Shown piece after piece: positions 9,523-23,062 of a stretch of 58,228 nucleotides of DNA. Each line of letters opens with the position of its first letter. Positions within the stretch are counted from its first letter, which is position 1. The DNA lies in the NCBI RefSeq assembly GCF_007827955.1, contig NZ_VITR01000021.1:1-58228 (forward strand), given 5' to 3'. The translations under genes and the position numbers were made by a program. This DNA is from Nitrospirillum pindoramense (GTDB lineage Bacteria; Pseudomonadota; Alphaproteobacteria; Azospirillales; Azospirillaceae). The notes beneath the pieces were generated by a model. That model worked only from the letters and a program-made list of their open reading frames with translations, was not told the DNA's origin and searched no databases.

Positions 9523-10302
9523 TCAGGAGTGATGGGGCGGCAGCAGCAGATGCGCGGCCACCGTGGTGTCAAAGCCGGTATCGCGGGAGATTTCACCGGG
9601 TGGCGCCACGTCCCATGACCATGTGGCCAGGCGCTTTCCCGGAAGTGCCTGGCCGAACAACGGGTCCTCCACCGACTGGACGCCTCCTTGGCCGTCCCGC
9701 CACCGGCGCTCCACATCCGCCAGGATCAGGCAGGGGGCGGCCAGGCGCGCCAGGTGGTCGAGGTGCGCCCGCACGATGTCCGCCGCCAGCCGATCGGCCA
9801 CCGCTTCACCGTCCTGCGCCGCCACCAGGCCGCGCGCCGTCAGGGGCAGTTGGGAGGCCAGGTTCAGCGAGATGACCAAATCCAAGGCGGTGCCGACATG
9901 GGCATCGCACCCGGGTTTCAGGGGGCGCCCGTCGACGACGCTGTCCACCAGGCCGGTCAGGTCCACACGGTCCAGGGTGATGCGCGGATCGCGCCAGGCG
10001 CGCCAGCGCGCCGACGGTCCATGGGCGATATCGGCCAGGATGAGCCGTTCGAAACGGGGCAGCAGCGCCGCCAGCGGCAGGTCCAGCAGCGGGCCGGAGC
10101 CCAGGACCAGCAGGGTTCCGCCCCGGCCGAACCGCTCCGCCGCCTCGGCCACCTGCCGCCGGCTGTATTCCAGGTGGGGCGCCCAGTCGCGGGCGCGGCG
10201 GCGCCCCCGGGCGGCGATGGCCGCCGCTTCGCGATGATATCCCAGCCGCCGGGCGGCGGGTGGGCAGGCCGTCAGGCCGCTGGTGATCCATTCCACAAGC
10301 AT
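9523..10302 (-). CDS. Hypothetical protein, possible SAM-dependent methyltransferase fold
   Basis: 259 residues with no signal peptide. A Rossmann-like segment, GGTLLVLGSGPLLDLPLAALLPRFERLILADI (in pieces at residues ~61-92), resembles motif I and the acidic end of strand 2 of class I methyltransferases. Downstream, DLVISLNLASQLPL could be motif IV. An HLDHLARLAAPCLILADVERRW segment follows near 200. The substrate is unknown. There is no obvious ribosome-binding site before the ATG, so the start is uncertain. The gene precedes the sigma operon by 95 bases on the same strand but need not belong to it. Confidence 0.55.
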   Translation of the reverse strand: MLVEWITSGLTACPPAARRLGYHREAAAIAARGRRRARDWAPHLEYSRRQVAEAAERFGRGGTLLVLGSGPLLDLPLAALLPRFERLILADIAHGPSARWRAWRDPRITLDRVDLTGLVDSVVDGRPLKPGCDAHVGTALDLVISLNLASQLPLTARGLVAAQDGEAVADRLAADIVRAHLDHLARLAAPCLILADVERRWRDGQGGVQSVEDPLFGQALPGKRLATWSWDVAPPGEISRDTGFDTTVAAHLLLPPHHS

Positions 10303-10335
10303 GGAGGGAGGCTACGGTGCCCAGCGCCAAAAAGA

Positions 10336-10371
10336 AATGGCGCCCCAGGGTCGTTGCCCCGGGGCGCCATT
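10336..10371 (-). terminator. Rho-independent terminator of mlaC
   Basis: AATGGCGCCCC (10336-10346) pairs perfectly with GGGGCGCCATT (10361-10371). On the minus strand the hairpin is followed by TTCTTTTT, and it starts 31 bases past the mlaC stop. It separates the mla genes from the methyltransferase-like gene. Confidence 0.85.
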
Positions 10372-10402
10372 CCAACTGCCAATTCTCTCGATTCTGCCGG
10401 CT

Positions 10403-11056
10403 TTATTGGGCCACGCCGGCGTTGGCCTTCTGGATACGGTCGCGCAGGGCTTCCAGCAGGGCGTTGAAGTCGCCGCCATGGCTTTCGATCACGGAGGCGA
10501 ACTCGGAACGCTGCGTCAGGCTCATGCTGACGTTTTCCACCACCACGTCGATGATGCGGAAGCTGCCGTCCTTGGAACGCAGGCGCCAGTCGACATTCAC
10601 CGCCGGACCGTTGGAACGGATGACCTGGCTGTTGACGATGGCGTCCTTTTCACCGTCCGGCTGGGCGTTGCCGACCTTGAACGTCTCACCGGCGTACTGG
10701 CTGAACCGTTCCGCGTAGACCGAGACGATCATGGTCTGGAACAGCTTCATGTATTCCTGACGCTGGGCGTCGTTGGCGATGTTCCAGTACCGGCCCAGGA
10801 CGAAGCGGCCAATGGTCTGCAGGTCGAAATTCTGTTCCAGCAGCTGGGTGAAGGTGGACTGGATTTCCGCCTTCGAGGCGCCGGGCTTGGACAAGACGCC
10901 GATGGCCCGGTCGCCCAATCCCTGCACGAACTTCACGGCCGCGCCGGCATCGGCGGCGGCCAGCGCGGGGGTGGCGAAGGGCAGGCCCAGGGAAAGGGCG
11001 AGGCCCATCGTGGCGGTGCCGAGCAAAAGGGTACGGCGCGTCAGCATGTTGGTCAT
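10403..11056 (-). CDS. mlaC: Phospholipid-binding protein MlaC (Ttg2D family)
   Basis: 217 residues from the ATG at 11056. A twin-arginine-like N-terminus (LTRRTLLLGTATMGLALSLGLP...ALAA) marks export. MlaC carries phospholipid across the periplasm between the outer-membrane MlaA complex and the inner-membrane MlaFEDB transporter. The family features are clear: FVQGLGDRAIGVLS near the mature N-terminus, FDLQTIGRFVLGRYW in the middle, and WRLRSKDGSFRIIDVVVENVSM toward the end. mlaA lies 152 bases upstream on the same strand. The mlaFED genes are not in the window. Confidence 0.88.
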   Translation of the reverse strand: MTNMLTRRTLLLGTATMGLALSLGLPFATPALAAADAGAAVKFVQGLGDRAIGVLSKPGASKAEIQSTFTQLLEQNFDLQTIGRFVLGRYWNIANDAQRQEYMKLFQTMIVSVYAERFSQYAGETFKVGNAQPDGEKDAIVNSQVIRSNGPAVNVDWRLRSKDGSFRIIDVVVENVSMSLTQRSEFASVIESHGGDFNALLEALRDRIQKANAGVAQ

Positions 11057-11208
11057 GGCCTTGTTGATCTCTTCGTGTGTCAAGACTGTCCGCTGGGGAC
11101 GGGGGCTGATGCAGTGATGGGGGTCACGGCGGGTCAGTACAGTTTCGGGCGTCCCGCTTCCATCATGGCGGCGGCATGGCCGACGCCCAGGCGCCGGGCG
11201 CCTTTCTA

Positions 11209-12063
11209 TTACGGGTCGGGGTTCTGGGAGTAGTCGGGAATGGTGGGATATTGGCGCGGATCTGCCTTGCCGTTCAGGATATAGCCGTCGCGTTGCTGCC
11301 GATAGGCGGCCCGGATGGCGGCGTAGTAATCGACGCTGTTCTTGCGCAGATCGTCCAGCGCCTCGAAATAGGTTGACCGCGCGTCGAGCACCGTCAAGCC
11401 AACGCGGGTATAGTTGGCCCAGTCGTTGTCGGTGTTGCCGGCGACGCGGGTGACGGGATCGCCCCATGCCTCAAGCCCGAAGCCGGCGGCATCGCGGACG
11501 GAGGAGGCGCCCAGGAAGGGCAGCACCAGATAGGGGCCCTCGTCGATGCCCCAGACGGCGAAGGTCTGGCTCAGGCTCTGATAATGATAGGGGATGCCAT
11601 TGGCGGCCGCCACGTCGACCAGGCCGCCGATGCCCACCGTGGAGTTGATGACGAACCGCTCCACCGTCACGCCAGCGCCCTCGAAGTCGCCTTGCAGCAG
11701 GTTGTTGGCCAGGGTAAGGGGGGAGCGCACGTTGTTCAGCACGTTGGACACGGCGTCGCGCAGGGCCGGCGGGATGGCCCAGCGGTAGGCCTGGGCCACC
11801 GGGCGCAGCACGGCCTGGTCCACCTGGTCGTTGAACCAGAAAACGCCGCGGTTCATCCCTTCCAGCGGGTCATTGGCCTCCGGGCCCGCCAAGGCGGGCT
11901 GCATCGGGGTGCCATCGGGCTTGTGGGCGCAGGCCGATGTGCCGAGCAAGGCCATCAAGGCAAGTAATGGGGGGGCCAGACGCCGTCCCCAGCGGGCCGG
12001 AGGGGGCCGCTTTGGGCTGGAAGCCAAGGACCCATCCGGCACGGTCAGCGACATGAGGCGCAT
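11209..12063 (-). CDS. mlaA: Outer-membrane lipoprotein MlaA (VacJ)
   Basis: 284 residues. The N-terminal hydrophobic stretch ends in a lipobox-like LGTSAC, with Cys ~45 as the lipidated residue. The family core is present: DPLEGMNRGVFWFNDQVDQAVLRPVAQAY, VRSPLTLANNLLQGDFEGAG, RFVINSTVGIGGLVDVA and ETFA-like QTFAVWGIDEGPYLVLPFLGASSVRDAAG (pieces across ~65-190). MlaA removes mislocalised phospholipid from the outer leaflet and passes it to MlaC, encoded just downstream. The ATG at 12054 is an alternative start; neither has a strong ribosome-binding site. Confidence 0.9.
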   Translation of the reverse strand: MRLMSLTVPDGSLASSPKRPPPARWGRRLAPPLLALMALLGTSACAHKPDGTPMQPALAGPEANDPLEGMNRGVFWFNDQVDQAVLRPVAQAYRWAIPPALRDAVSNVLNNVRSPLTLANNLLQGDFEGAGVTVERFVINSTVGIGGLVDVAAANGIPYHYQSLSQTFAVWGIDEGPYLVLPFLGASSVRDAAGFGLEAWGDPVTRVAGNTDNDWANYTRVGLTVLDARSTYFEALDDLRKNSVDYYAAIRAAYRQQRDGYILNGKADPRQYPTIPDYSQNPDP

Positions 12064-12379
12064 GCGTCAACCCACGGTTAAGTTGGTTACTGGGGGGAAT
12101 GATTGGCATACTTTGTGGCCAAATCCAGGCACCACTATGAGGTGGGCCAGGGTGGGGCCATTTTCTATCCAACCTTCGATATAGGATTCAGCCATCCGGC
12201 GAGTGGGTGCCGGGATGGCGCCTGGAGCGCTCGGCGTCCCGTCGTAGGCCTCCCGCAACACCCCGCCCCGATGTCGATCCGATGGGGGTGCCCGGCGGTG
12301 GCATAAATTCTCTCGCATAAAGACATCTTTATATGTACAAACGATCCAGCGATAACGACGGCGCGGGATTTGGTGGACC
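12064..12379. other. Divergent intergenic region mlaA / regulator-metF
   Basis: 316 bases between two diverging transcription units. The right end holds the palindromic operator annotated separately. The remainder contains no convincing gene or named element. Confidence 0.5.
12317..12332. promoter_or_regulatory. Palindromic operator upstream of the ArsR-methyltransferase/metF operon
   Basis: ATAAAGA-CA-TCTTTAT is a perfect inverted repeat with 7-bp arms, 47 bases before the regulator start. The same palindrome, differing only in the two central bases, precedes the metH genes at 21434-21451. The best candidate to bind both is the ArsR-family protein encoded just downstream. SahR of Proteobacteria controls the same gene set, and from memory its site has this type of AT-rich palindrome. 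Confidence 0.75.
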
Positions 12380-14289
<1,910 letters not shown>

Positions 14290-14386
14290 GCGGTTCCCGA
14301 CGCGAACCTGAAATCCGGATGATGCCACCGCGCCGCCACGGGCTCGCCATTCTCCTGGCTTTAGGTTAAATCCGCCGGCAGGCATT

Positions 14387-14407
14387 CTTGCAAACGATGA
14401 TTGCAAG
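14387..14407. repeat. Inverted repeat upstream of the crystallin-like pair
   Basis: CTTGCAA (14387-14393) and TTGCAAG (14401-14407) form a perfect 7-bp inverted repeat with a 7-base spacer, 68 bases before the first crystallin-like gene. A GC-rich hairpin (GGCGGC-ACAT-GCCGCC) follows close by. This could be an operator for an unidentified regulator. Confidence 0.3.
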
Positions 14408-14474
14408 GAATTGGGCCGGTACTGAATGGGCCGGGCGGCACATGCCGCCGGGCCGGGCGACAGGGTGGACCGTC

Positions 14475-15182
14475 ATGACACGATTGATGCACCGAGTGAT
14501 GGGGGCGGCCGTGCTGGCCGGTACCCTGATGACCGCTGGCGGTGCGCTGGCGGGGGAAATCACCCTGTATTCCGAGGCCTTCTTCCGGGGCGACGCGCTG
14601 ACCATCCGCGATGGCGTGGAAAACCTGGCCGACATGGGGCGCTGGAACGACCGCGCCAAATCCATGATCGTCCGCTCAGGCGAGTGGGAGGTGTGCAAGG
14701 ACTCCGGCTTCCGCAACTGCAAGCGTGTGGGCCGCGGCACCCGCATCGGCGATTTGGGTGAGATCGGGCTGTATAACGCCATCTCCTCCGCCCGGCAGAT
14801 CGACGGCCGCTACTACCAGCCGGAACCGCCTCCGCCGCCGGTCTACGACCCGCCGCCGCCTCCGCCCCCGGTCTATGGCCCGCCGCCCGGCTATGGCGGT
14901 GGCATCACCTGGAACAATGCCCCCTCGGGCCCGCCGGCTTATGACCAGCCACCGCCCCCGCCGCCCAGTTATGGTGGCGGTGTCACCTGGAATGACGACC
15001 GGCGGGACGGGCCCCCGCCCATGGGCGATTGCCGCCGCCGCATCTATGACGCCTTCGTCCAGCGCTTCGGCCCGCCTGGCGACGTCAATTTCCGGGGTGA
15101 GGAGTGGGAAGGCCGCATCTTCTGGAATGGGGACCGCTGGCACTACCGCTGCACGCCGGAGCAGATCAACATCTGGCAGTGA
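14475..15182 (+). CDS. Secreted beta/gamma-crystallin-like protein with proline-rich linker
   Basis: 235 residues from the ATG at 14475, which has AGGGTGG just upstream and starts a signal peptide (GAAVLAGTLMTAGGALAG). Residues ~27-115 resemble a beta/gamma-crystallin or peptidase-inhibitor I36-type fold: ITLYSEAFFRGDALTIRDGVENL, WNDRAKSMIVRSGEWEVC and ISSARQI. A proline/tyrosine-rich linker follows with repeated PPPPPPVY and two YGGG(I/V)TWN boxes. The C-terminal ~50 residues (DCRRRIYDAFVQRFG...GRIFWNGDRWHYRC...NIWQ) form a second conserved unit. The next gene, 15 bases on, is a paralogue sharing both end domains. Role unknown, probably periplasmic or envelope. Confidence 0.65.
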   Translation: MTRLMHRVMGAAVLAGTLMTAGGALAGEITLYSEAFFRGDALTIRDGVENLADMGRWNDRAKSMIVRSGEWEVCKDSGFRNCKRVGRGTRIGDLGEIGLYNAISSARQIDGRYYQPEPPPPPVYDPPPPPPPVYGPPPGYGGGITWNNAPSGPPAYDQPPPPPPSYGGGVTWNDDRRDGPPPMGDCRRRIYDAFVQRFGPPGDVNFRGEEWEGRIFWNGDRWHYRCTPEQINIWQ

Positions 15183-15197
15183 TGATGGGGGACGGGA

Positions 15198-15797
15198 ATG
15201 TCAGGTGTCACCGCCCGGCTGCTGATTGCCACGGGCCTGATGGTCGGTGCCGCCCTGTCCGGAACGGGGACCGCATGGGCGTACGACGCCGGGATCATCC
15301 TGTATTCGGGACAGGACCGGGGCGGAAGCACCCTCGATATTGAGGACGATACCGAGAACCTGGCCGGCAGCGGTTGGAACGACCGGGCGCGGTCCCTGAC
15401 GGTCACGGCGGGAACGTGGGAGGTGTGCCGCCACGCCGGCTACCGTGACTGCGAGACGGTCAGCGCTTGGGATGTCATCAACGACTTGTCCCGCATCGGC
15501 CTGGACCGGGCCATTTCCTCCGTCCGCCGTGTCGATCGGCCGGCGCCAGCACCGGTGGCGACCACCGGCACCGGTTCACCCATCGTGTGGAACACCAGAC
15601 GGCCGGCGACCCTATGGTCCCTCACCAGCGCGGGCGACTGCCGGCCCGATATACGCGCGGCCTTCGCCCAACGCTTCGGCTCCGCCGGCGAGGGTGGTTT
15701 CGACGGCGGCCCAAGTGACGGGCGGCTCACCTGGGATGGCAAGGTGTGGGGCTATAACTGCGCCTACCGCCAAACGGATATTTGGCCGGAGGATTAG
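15198..15797 (+). CDS. Secreted beta/gamma-crystallin-like protein, paralogue of the preceding gene
   Basis: 199 residues with a signal peptide (LLIATGLMVGAALSGTGTAWA). The crystallin-like region (IILYSGQDRGGSTLDIEDDTENL, WNDRARSLTVTAGTWEVC, AISSVRRV) parallels the preceding gene, but the proline-rich linker is nearly absent. The C-terminal unit (DCRPDIRAAFAQRFG...GRLTWDGKVWGYNC...DIWPED) is also shared. Conserved cysteine pairs (WEVC...DC and DC...C) suggest disulfides. The 15-base gap and shared layout indicate a tandem duplication with a linker gained or lost, probably co-transcribed. Confidence 0.65.
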   Translation: MSGVTARLLIATGLMVGAALSGTGTAWAYDAGIILYSGQDRGGSTLDIEDDTENLAGSGWNDRARSLTVTAGTWEVCRHAGYRDCETVSAWDVINDLSRIGLDRAISSVRRVDRPAPAPVATTGTGSPIVWNTRRPATLWSLTSAGDCRPDIRAAFAQRFGSAGEGGFDGGPSDGRLTWDGKVWGYNCAYRQTDIWPED

Positions 15798-15840
15798 CCG
15801 GGCAGGGTTTTCGGGGCGGAGAGCGGTGGCCGAACCAACT

Positions 15841-17427
15841 TTAATCCATGATGATGCTGGGCGGCGGATGGGGCGGCTGTGGTTGGGAGCGGGGACACCC
15901 AGGGCCGGTCGCCCCCCAGTCCGCCGGAGTCGGCGGCAGATGCTGCACCCACGCCTGGACGGCGGCGGTATCGGTGATATCCCCTCGAAAGCGGAACCCA
16001 GGCAGGGGCCGATAAGGGATGTTGTTGCCCCGGCAGCGGTCGATGGCGGCGTTGACCGAGAAATACAGGGACCACCGCAGCGAGGGTAGGGGTGTTCGGA
16101 TGATGGAGCCGAAGATGGTGTCGGCGCCCGTGTCCCGGCCCGCCAAGATCGTATTGGGCATTGGCAGCATCATGTCCACGCCGTCCAGACAGGCGGAGAC
16201 GCAAGCATAGTCCGTCAGCAGGATGACCTGGCCGGCGATAGGATCGGCAGGGGCGATGGCATCTCCGGTCCGGCCCAGTCCGTTCATGAAGGTGTGGCTA
16301 GGCTTGCCGTGATCCAACGCCCGCTGCAGGATCATCCCCATCTGGCTGCCCGTTTCCGGCGTGGCAGCGGCATAGACCCCCGCGCTCTGACGCTCCATCT
16401 CCCGGTATTTCCCAACCACGAGGGGCGTCACGCGATAGAGGGCGCGTCCCGACGCTGGCTGGTGGCTGGAGAAAAAGTCGTCACCCCAAAGCAAGGAAGC
16501 GAGGCGTTGGGGCACCAGATCGCTGCCTCCCCAGTTGGCACGAAGGTCGATCACCACTTGGTGTGCGGCTCGGATGTCGGCCAAGTGCGCCTTGATCTCA
16601 GCCAGGAAGGCGTTCCAGTTTTCACCGGACGGCGCCATCGATGACAGGGTGATCCACCATAGGCCGGGTGCCGGCTGCGACAGCCCCAGGGGCGGGGCGG
16701 GACCGTATCCGGCGGCCGCGTTTATCTCGGCCTGCAAATCGTTTTCCGGTGGAGGGGCGCGGTATTCCAGGGGGTACATGCGGCCTCCGGACTGGCCCTT
16801 GAACCAGCAAGCCCGCGGCAGTGGCGCATACGTGTTGCCCAGGTCCAGCAGCAGCAGCGGTGCCGTGCGGTACCGCCCGCCCTCCAGGTCCAGATTGTCG
16901 AAATAGGCATCCAGGCGGGCCCGGGCCAGCGCGTCCACGGGATAGCCGTCACAGGTGACCAGGACCGCCCCCACGGGCGGTCCACGCTCCCCCAGCCAGG
17001 GGGCGACGTTTCGAACCACATAGTGGCTGTCGACATAGGCCAGGATGATGCCGGGCCAGCGTTGCAAGTCGGAATAACGATATTTGGCGTTGCGGTTGAT
17101 CCGGATGTGGGCGTCACGGAATCCGCCGACATAATGGGTGATCAGGAAATAATAGTCCCACTCCCCCCGAATATCGGGGATTTGGCGCTTGGCCTGCTCA
17201 TATCCCTTGTCGATCCAAGCCTTGAAGCTTTCACCCCCCTTATCGACAACCATGGCGGGGTGGTTCTTTTTGAGGAGGGTATGGATGGCGGCCAAATCTT
17301 CCGCCGCCGCCTTGCGCCAGCCCTGCACTGTGGTGGGCTTCGGGGGATAATCGCCGCGCCTCTCCGCCATTGCGGGAAGGCAGATCATGAGCAGGAAGAG
17401 GATAAGCAGCAGGCGGAGACGTGGCAT
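15841..17427 (-). CDS. Exported S41-type (C-terminal processing protease-like) peptidase
   Basis: 528 residues from the ATG at 17427, which begins a signal peptide (LLLILFLLMICLPAMA) after an AGG site. The N-terminal ~100 residues (AEDLAAIHTLLKKNHPAM, GGFRDAHIRI) look like the helical cap of S41 peptidases. A degenerate PDZ-like stretch (GAVLVTCDGYPVDALARARL) lies near 185. The catalytic core is seen as VVIDLRANWGGSD (~310) and VILLTDYACVSACLDGVDMM (~435), where the serine would be the nucleophile. The C-terminus is proline-rich. Substrate unknown. It converges on the crystallin-like genes. Confidence 0.7.
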   Translation of the reverse strand: MPRLRLLLILFLLMICLPAMAERRGDYPPKPTTVQGWRKAAAEDLAAIHTLLKKNHPAMVVDKGGESFKAWIDKGYEQAKRQIPDIRGEWDYYFLITHYVGGFRDAHIRINRNAKYRYSDLQRWPGIILAYVDSHYVVRNVAPWLGERGPPVGAVLVTCDGYPVDALARARLDAYFDNLDLEGGRYRTAPLLLLDLGNTYAPLPRACWFKGQSGGRMYPLEYRAPPPENDLQAEINAAAGYGPAPPLGLSQPAPGLWWITLSSMAPSGENWNAFLAEIKAHLADIRAAHQVVIDLRANWGGSDLVPQRLASLLWGDDFFSSHQPASGRALYRVTPLVVGKYREMERQSAGVYAAATPETGSQMGMILQRALDHGKPSHTFMNGLGRTGDAIAPADPIAGQVILLTDYACVSACLDGVDMMLPMPNTILAGRDTGADTIFGSIIRTPLPSLRWSLYFSVNAAIDRCRGNNIPYRPLPGFRFRGDITDTAAVQAWVQHLPPTPADWGATGPGCPRSQPQPPHPPPSIIMD

Positions 17428-17527
17428 TAGGCGACCTGTGGCGGGTTTCTCAACCAGGAGGAAACCATAGCGCCACGAGGTCGCGGGATTATGAACGCGA
17501 CGTGACTGCGACCGCCCGCCGCAGCCC

Positions 17528-20203
<2,676 letters not shown>

Positions 20204-20262
20204 GGCGGCTGATTCCGGAAGCGAAACGAGGGGCGAGGGCGCTGGGGTCTGGGTGGGGTGGG

Positions 20263-21336
20263 TCAGAACGCCGGCATCTCGAACGGCTCCAAACCGGCCA
20301 GGCGCATGCGCGCCGGGCGGTCGGCCGGCGGCCGCGGGGTGATGCCCTTCACCGCCTCGGCGATGGCGCGGATATGCACGGGGGAGGTGCCGCAGCAGCC
20401 GCCGACGATGTTCACCAGCCCGTCGCCGGCCCAGTGGCGCAGCGCGTCGGCCATCTGCTCCGGCGTCTCGTCATAGCCGCCGAACTCGTTGGGCAGGCCG
20501 GCGTTGGGATGGGCGCTGACATAGGTGTCGGCGATGCGGCTCAGTTCCTGGACATAGGGACGCATCAGGTCGGCGCCCAGCGCGCAGTTCAGGCCGATGC
20601 TCAGCGGTTTCACATGGCGCAGGCTGTTCCAGAAGGCCTCCGTCGTCTGGCCGGACAAAGTGCGGCCGGAGCGGTCGGTGATGGTGCCGGAGATCATGAC
20701 CGGCAGTTCCAGCCCCTTTTCCTCCAGCACCTCCTCGGCGGCGAACAGGGCGGCCTTGGCGTTCAGGGTGTCGAAGATGGTTTCAACCAGCAGCATGTCG
20801 ACGCCGCCGTCAATCAGGCCCTCCACCTGGGTGCGATAGGCGGCGCGCAGCTCATCGAAGTCGACATTGCGGAAGCCGGGGTCGGTCACCACCGGACTGA
20901 TGGAGGCGGTGCGGTTGGTCGGACCGATGGCGCCGGCGACATAGCGTGGGCGCGACGGGTCGGCATCCTCCAGCGCGTCGCCGGCGGCGCGAGCCAGGGC
21001 GGCGCCGGCCTTGTTGAACTCGTACGCCAGATCCTCCATGCCGTAATCGGCCAGGCTGATGCTGGTGGAATTGAAGGTGTTGGTCTCGACGATGTCGGCG
21101 CCGGCGTCGAAATACTGCTGGTGGATTTCGCGCACGATCTGCGGCTGGGTCAGGTTCAGCAGGTCGTTGTTGCCGCGCACGTCGCGGTGCCAGTCCTTGA
21201 ACCGCTCCCCGCGATAGCCGGCCTCATCCAGCTTGTAGCCCTGGATCATGGTGCCCATGGCGCCATCCAGCACCAAGATGCGCTGCTTCAGCAGATCCGG
21301 CAGGCGGGCCAGGCGTTCGGAACGGGTCAGGGCCAT
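20263..21336 (-). CDS. metH: Methionine synthase MetH, N-terminal part (homocysteine-binding domain)
   Basis: 357 residues from the ATG at 21336, preceded by GGTGGAG; an in-frame start at 21369 lacks this site. The domain binds homocysteine through zinc. The ligand cysteines are visible as GLNCALGA (near 235) and the pair in GGCCGTSP (near 310). [11 protein letters not shown] and [15 protein letters not shown] near the N-terminus are typical of MetH. It is followed by the gene for the rest of the enzyme. The operator at 21434-21451 lies about 100 bases upstream and is shared with the metF operon, so the two units are probably co-regulated. Confidence 0.95.
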   Translation of the reverse strand: MALTRSERLARLPDLLKQRILVLDGAMGTMIQGYKLDEAGYRGERFKDWHRDVRGNNDLLNLTQPQIVREIHQQYFDAGADIVETNTFNSTSISLADYGMEDLAYEFNKAGAALARAAGDALEDADPSRPRYVAGAIGPTNRTASISPVVTDPGFRNVDFDELRAAYRTQVEGLIDGGVDMLLVETIFDTLNAKAALFAAEEVLEEKGLELPVMISGTITDRSGRTLSGQTTEAFWNSLRHVKPLSIGLNCALGADLMRPYVQELSRIADTYVSAHPNAGLPNEFGGYDETPEQMADALRHWAGDGLVNIVGGCCGTSPVHIRAIAEAVKGITPRPPADRPARMRLAGLEPFEMPAF

Positions 21337-21433
21337 GATCGCGTACTCCACCGACGGGCCTTCGGGCATCGAAGCAGCCGGTTCTCAGGTAACAATGTTC
21401 GCCACCCTAGTGATGTGGGGATACAGATGCAAA

Positions 21434-21451
21434 CATAAAGATGTCTTTATG
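21434..21451. promoter_or_regulatory. Palindromic operator upstream of split metH
   Basis: CATAAAGA-TG-TCTTTATG is a perfect palindrome with 8-bp arms. The core equals the site at 12317-12332 apart from the two central bases. It lies about 100 bases before the metH start and also between metH and the divergent flavoprotein gene. Binding by the ArsR-methyltransferase protein encoded at 12380 is inferred. Confidence 0.8.
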
Positions 21452-21567
21452 TGATGCGTCGGGCGCAGGCGCCCCGCGCTTTTGCGCGGACGCCGCCCCG
21501 GCGCGCATTGACGGCGGCGGGTCGCCATGCCTAGAAGCGGCTAAGAGTGTTGAGAAAGGGTTGAGCG

Positions 21568-22794
21568 GTGCCGCAAACGGCGGAAAAAGCGGGACGGGGA
21601 CGCCCATCGGTCGCCATCATCGGTGCCGGCCCCGCCGGCCTCATGGCGGCCGAGGCGTTGGCCGGCAAGGGCATCGCCGTCACCGTCTATGACGCCATGC
21701 CGTCACCTGCGCGCAAGTTCCTGATGGCCGGGCGCGGCGGCCTGAACATCACCCATTCCGAACCGCTGGACCGCTTTCTCACCCGCTATGGCGCGGCAGC
21801 GCCGGTGGTGGCGCCGTGGATCAGGCGCTTCACGCCGGACGACCTGCGCGCCTGGGTGCATGGCTTGGGTATCGAGACTTTCGTCGGCAGCAGCGGCCGC
21901 GTCTTTCCCGTGGGCCTCAAGGCCTCCCCCCTGCTGCGCGCCTGGCTGCGCCGGCTGGATGGGCTGGGCGTGACGTTGAAGCCCCGCCACCGCTGGACCG
22001 GATGGACCGACGGCGGCGCGCTGGCCTTCGACACGCCGGAGGGGCCGCTGGCGGTGGCGGCGGACGCCACCCTGTTGGCCCTGGGCGGCGCCAGCTGGCC
22101 GCGCCTGGGCTCCGACGGCGGTTGGGCGCCCTTGTTGGCGGCGAAGGGCATCGACCTCGCCCCCTTCCGCGCCGCCAACGCCGGCTTCGACGTCGCCTGG
22201 TCCCCCGCCTTCGTCGCGCGGGCGGAGGGCCGGCCCCTGAAGCGCATCGCCCTGTCCTTCGCCGGCCAGACCAGCCGGGGGGAGGCGGTGGTGACCCGCA
22301 CCGGCCTGGAGGGCGGCGCCCTCTACGCCCTGGGCGCGCCGCTGCGGGAGGCCATCGCCCGCGACGGCCAAGCGGTGCTGCACATCGACCTCAAGCCCGA
22401 TTTGGACCTGGCCACTATGGCGGAGCGTTTGGCGAAGGCGCCGCCGTCCGAAAGCCTGAAGAACCGCCTGCGCAAGGCCCTGGGGCTGGAGGGAGTCATC
22501 CCCGCCCTGCTGCGGGAAGGCGCCATGCCCGCCGAGCTCGCCACCCCTGCGGCGCTGGCCGCCCGCCTCAAGGCCCTGCCCATCACGCTCACGGGCATTC
22601 GGGACCTCGACCGCGCCATCTCCACCGCCGGCGGCATCAAGCTGACCGAACTGGACGAGCACCTGATGCTGCGCCGCCTGCCCGGCGTCTTCGCCGTGGG
22701 CGAGATGCTGGACTGGGAAGCGCCCACCGGTGGCTACCTGCTGCAGGCCTGCTTCAGCGGGGCCTTGGTGGCGGCGGAGGGGGCAGCCGGTTGA
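21568..22794 (+). CDS. FAD-dependent flavoprotein, TIGR03862/HI0933 (BaiN-like) family
   Basis: 408 residues starting with GTG. The N-terminal dinucleotide-binding motif VAIIGAGPAGLMAAEALAG is followed by KFLMAGRGGLNITHSEP, the hallmark of the HI0933/YhiN flavoproteins. Later family features are SSGRVFPVGLKASPLLRAWL, LALGGASWPRLGSDG and the FAD-closing AVGEMLDWEAPTGGYLLQACFSGALVA. The physiological substrate of this subgroup is unknown. The gene is divergent from metH and shares its intergenic region with the palindromic operator, so joint control is possible but not shown. Confidence 0.88.
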   Translation: MPQTAEKAGRGRPSVAIIGAGPAGLMAAEALAGKGIAVTVYDAMPSPARKFLMAGRGGLNITHSEPLDRFLTRYGAAAPVVAPWIRRFTPDDLRAWVHGLGIETFVGSSGRVFPVGLKASPLLRAWLRRLDGLGVTLKPRHRWTGWTDGGALAFDTPEGPLAVAADATLLALGGASWPRLGSDGGWAPLLAAKGIDLAPFRAANAGFDVAWSPAFVARAEGRPLKRIALSFAGQTSRGEAVVTRTGLEGGALYALGAPLREAIARDGQAVLHIDLKPDLDLATMAERLAKAPPSESLKNRLRKALGLEGVIPALLREGAMPAELATPAALAARLKALPITLTGIRDLDRAISTAGGIKLTELDEHLMLRRLPGVFAVGEMLDWEAPTGGYLLQACFSGALVAAEGAAG

Positions 22795-23003
22795 ACGGGT
22801 GGTGGTTAAGAGCCCGTTCCGCTTAATTGGAACACCGTCAGGCCCATCCTTTCCATAGTTGCGGCTATACGCCGACGCCGAGGCGCGGCATCGCCCCAAG
22901 CAGGACAGATGATGGCGCGTGTCCAACGCGTCCGACGTGTCCGGAAAACGGCCGGATGACTCGTTGGTCTATGTAAGGCATTGGAAGTAAATGATTAGTA
23001 GCT

Positions 23004-23018
23004 TGGCACGGTTCATGC
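23004..23018 (+). promoter_or_regulatory. Candidate sigma-54 promoter for the patatin-like gene
   Basis: TGGCACGGTTCATGC matches the -24/-12 pattern TGGCACG-N4-TTGC in all but one base. GG and GC are spaced exactly 10 bases apart, as sigma-54 requires. It lies 45 bases before the chosen ATG at 23063. No enhancer-binding protein gene is nearby. Confidence 0.45.
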
Positions 23019-23062
23019 CAATGGGGCAGGCATCGAAACCAGCCGTGCCAGGGACGTTACCA

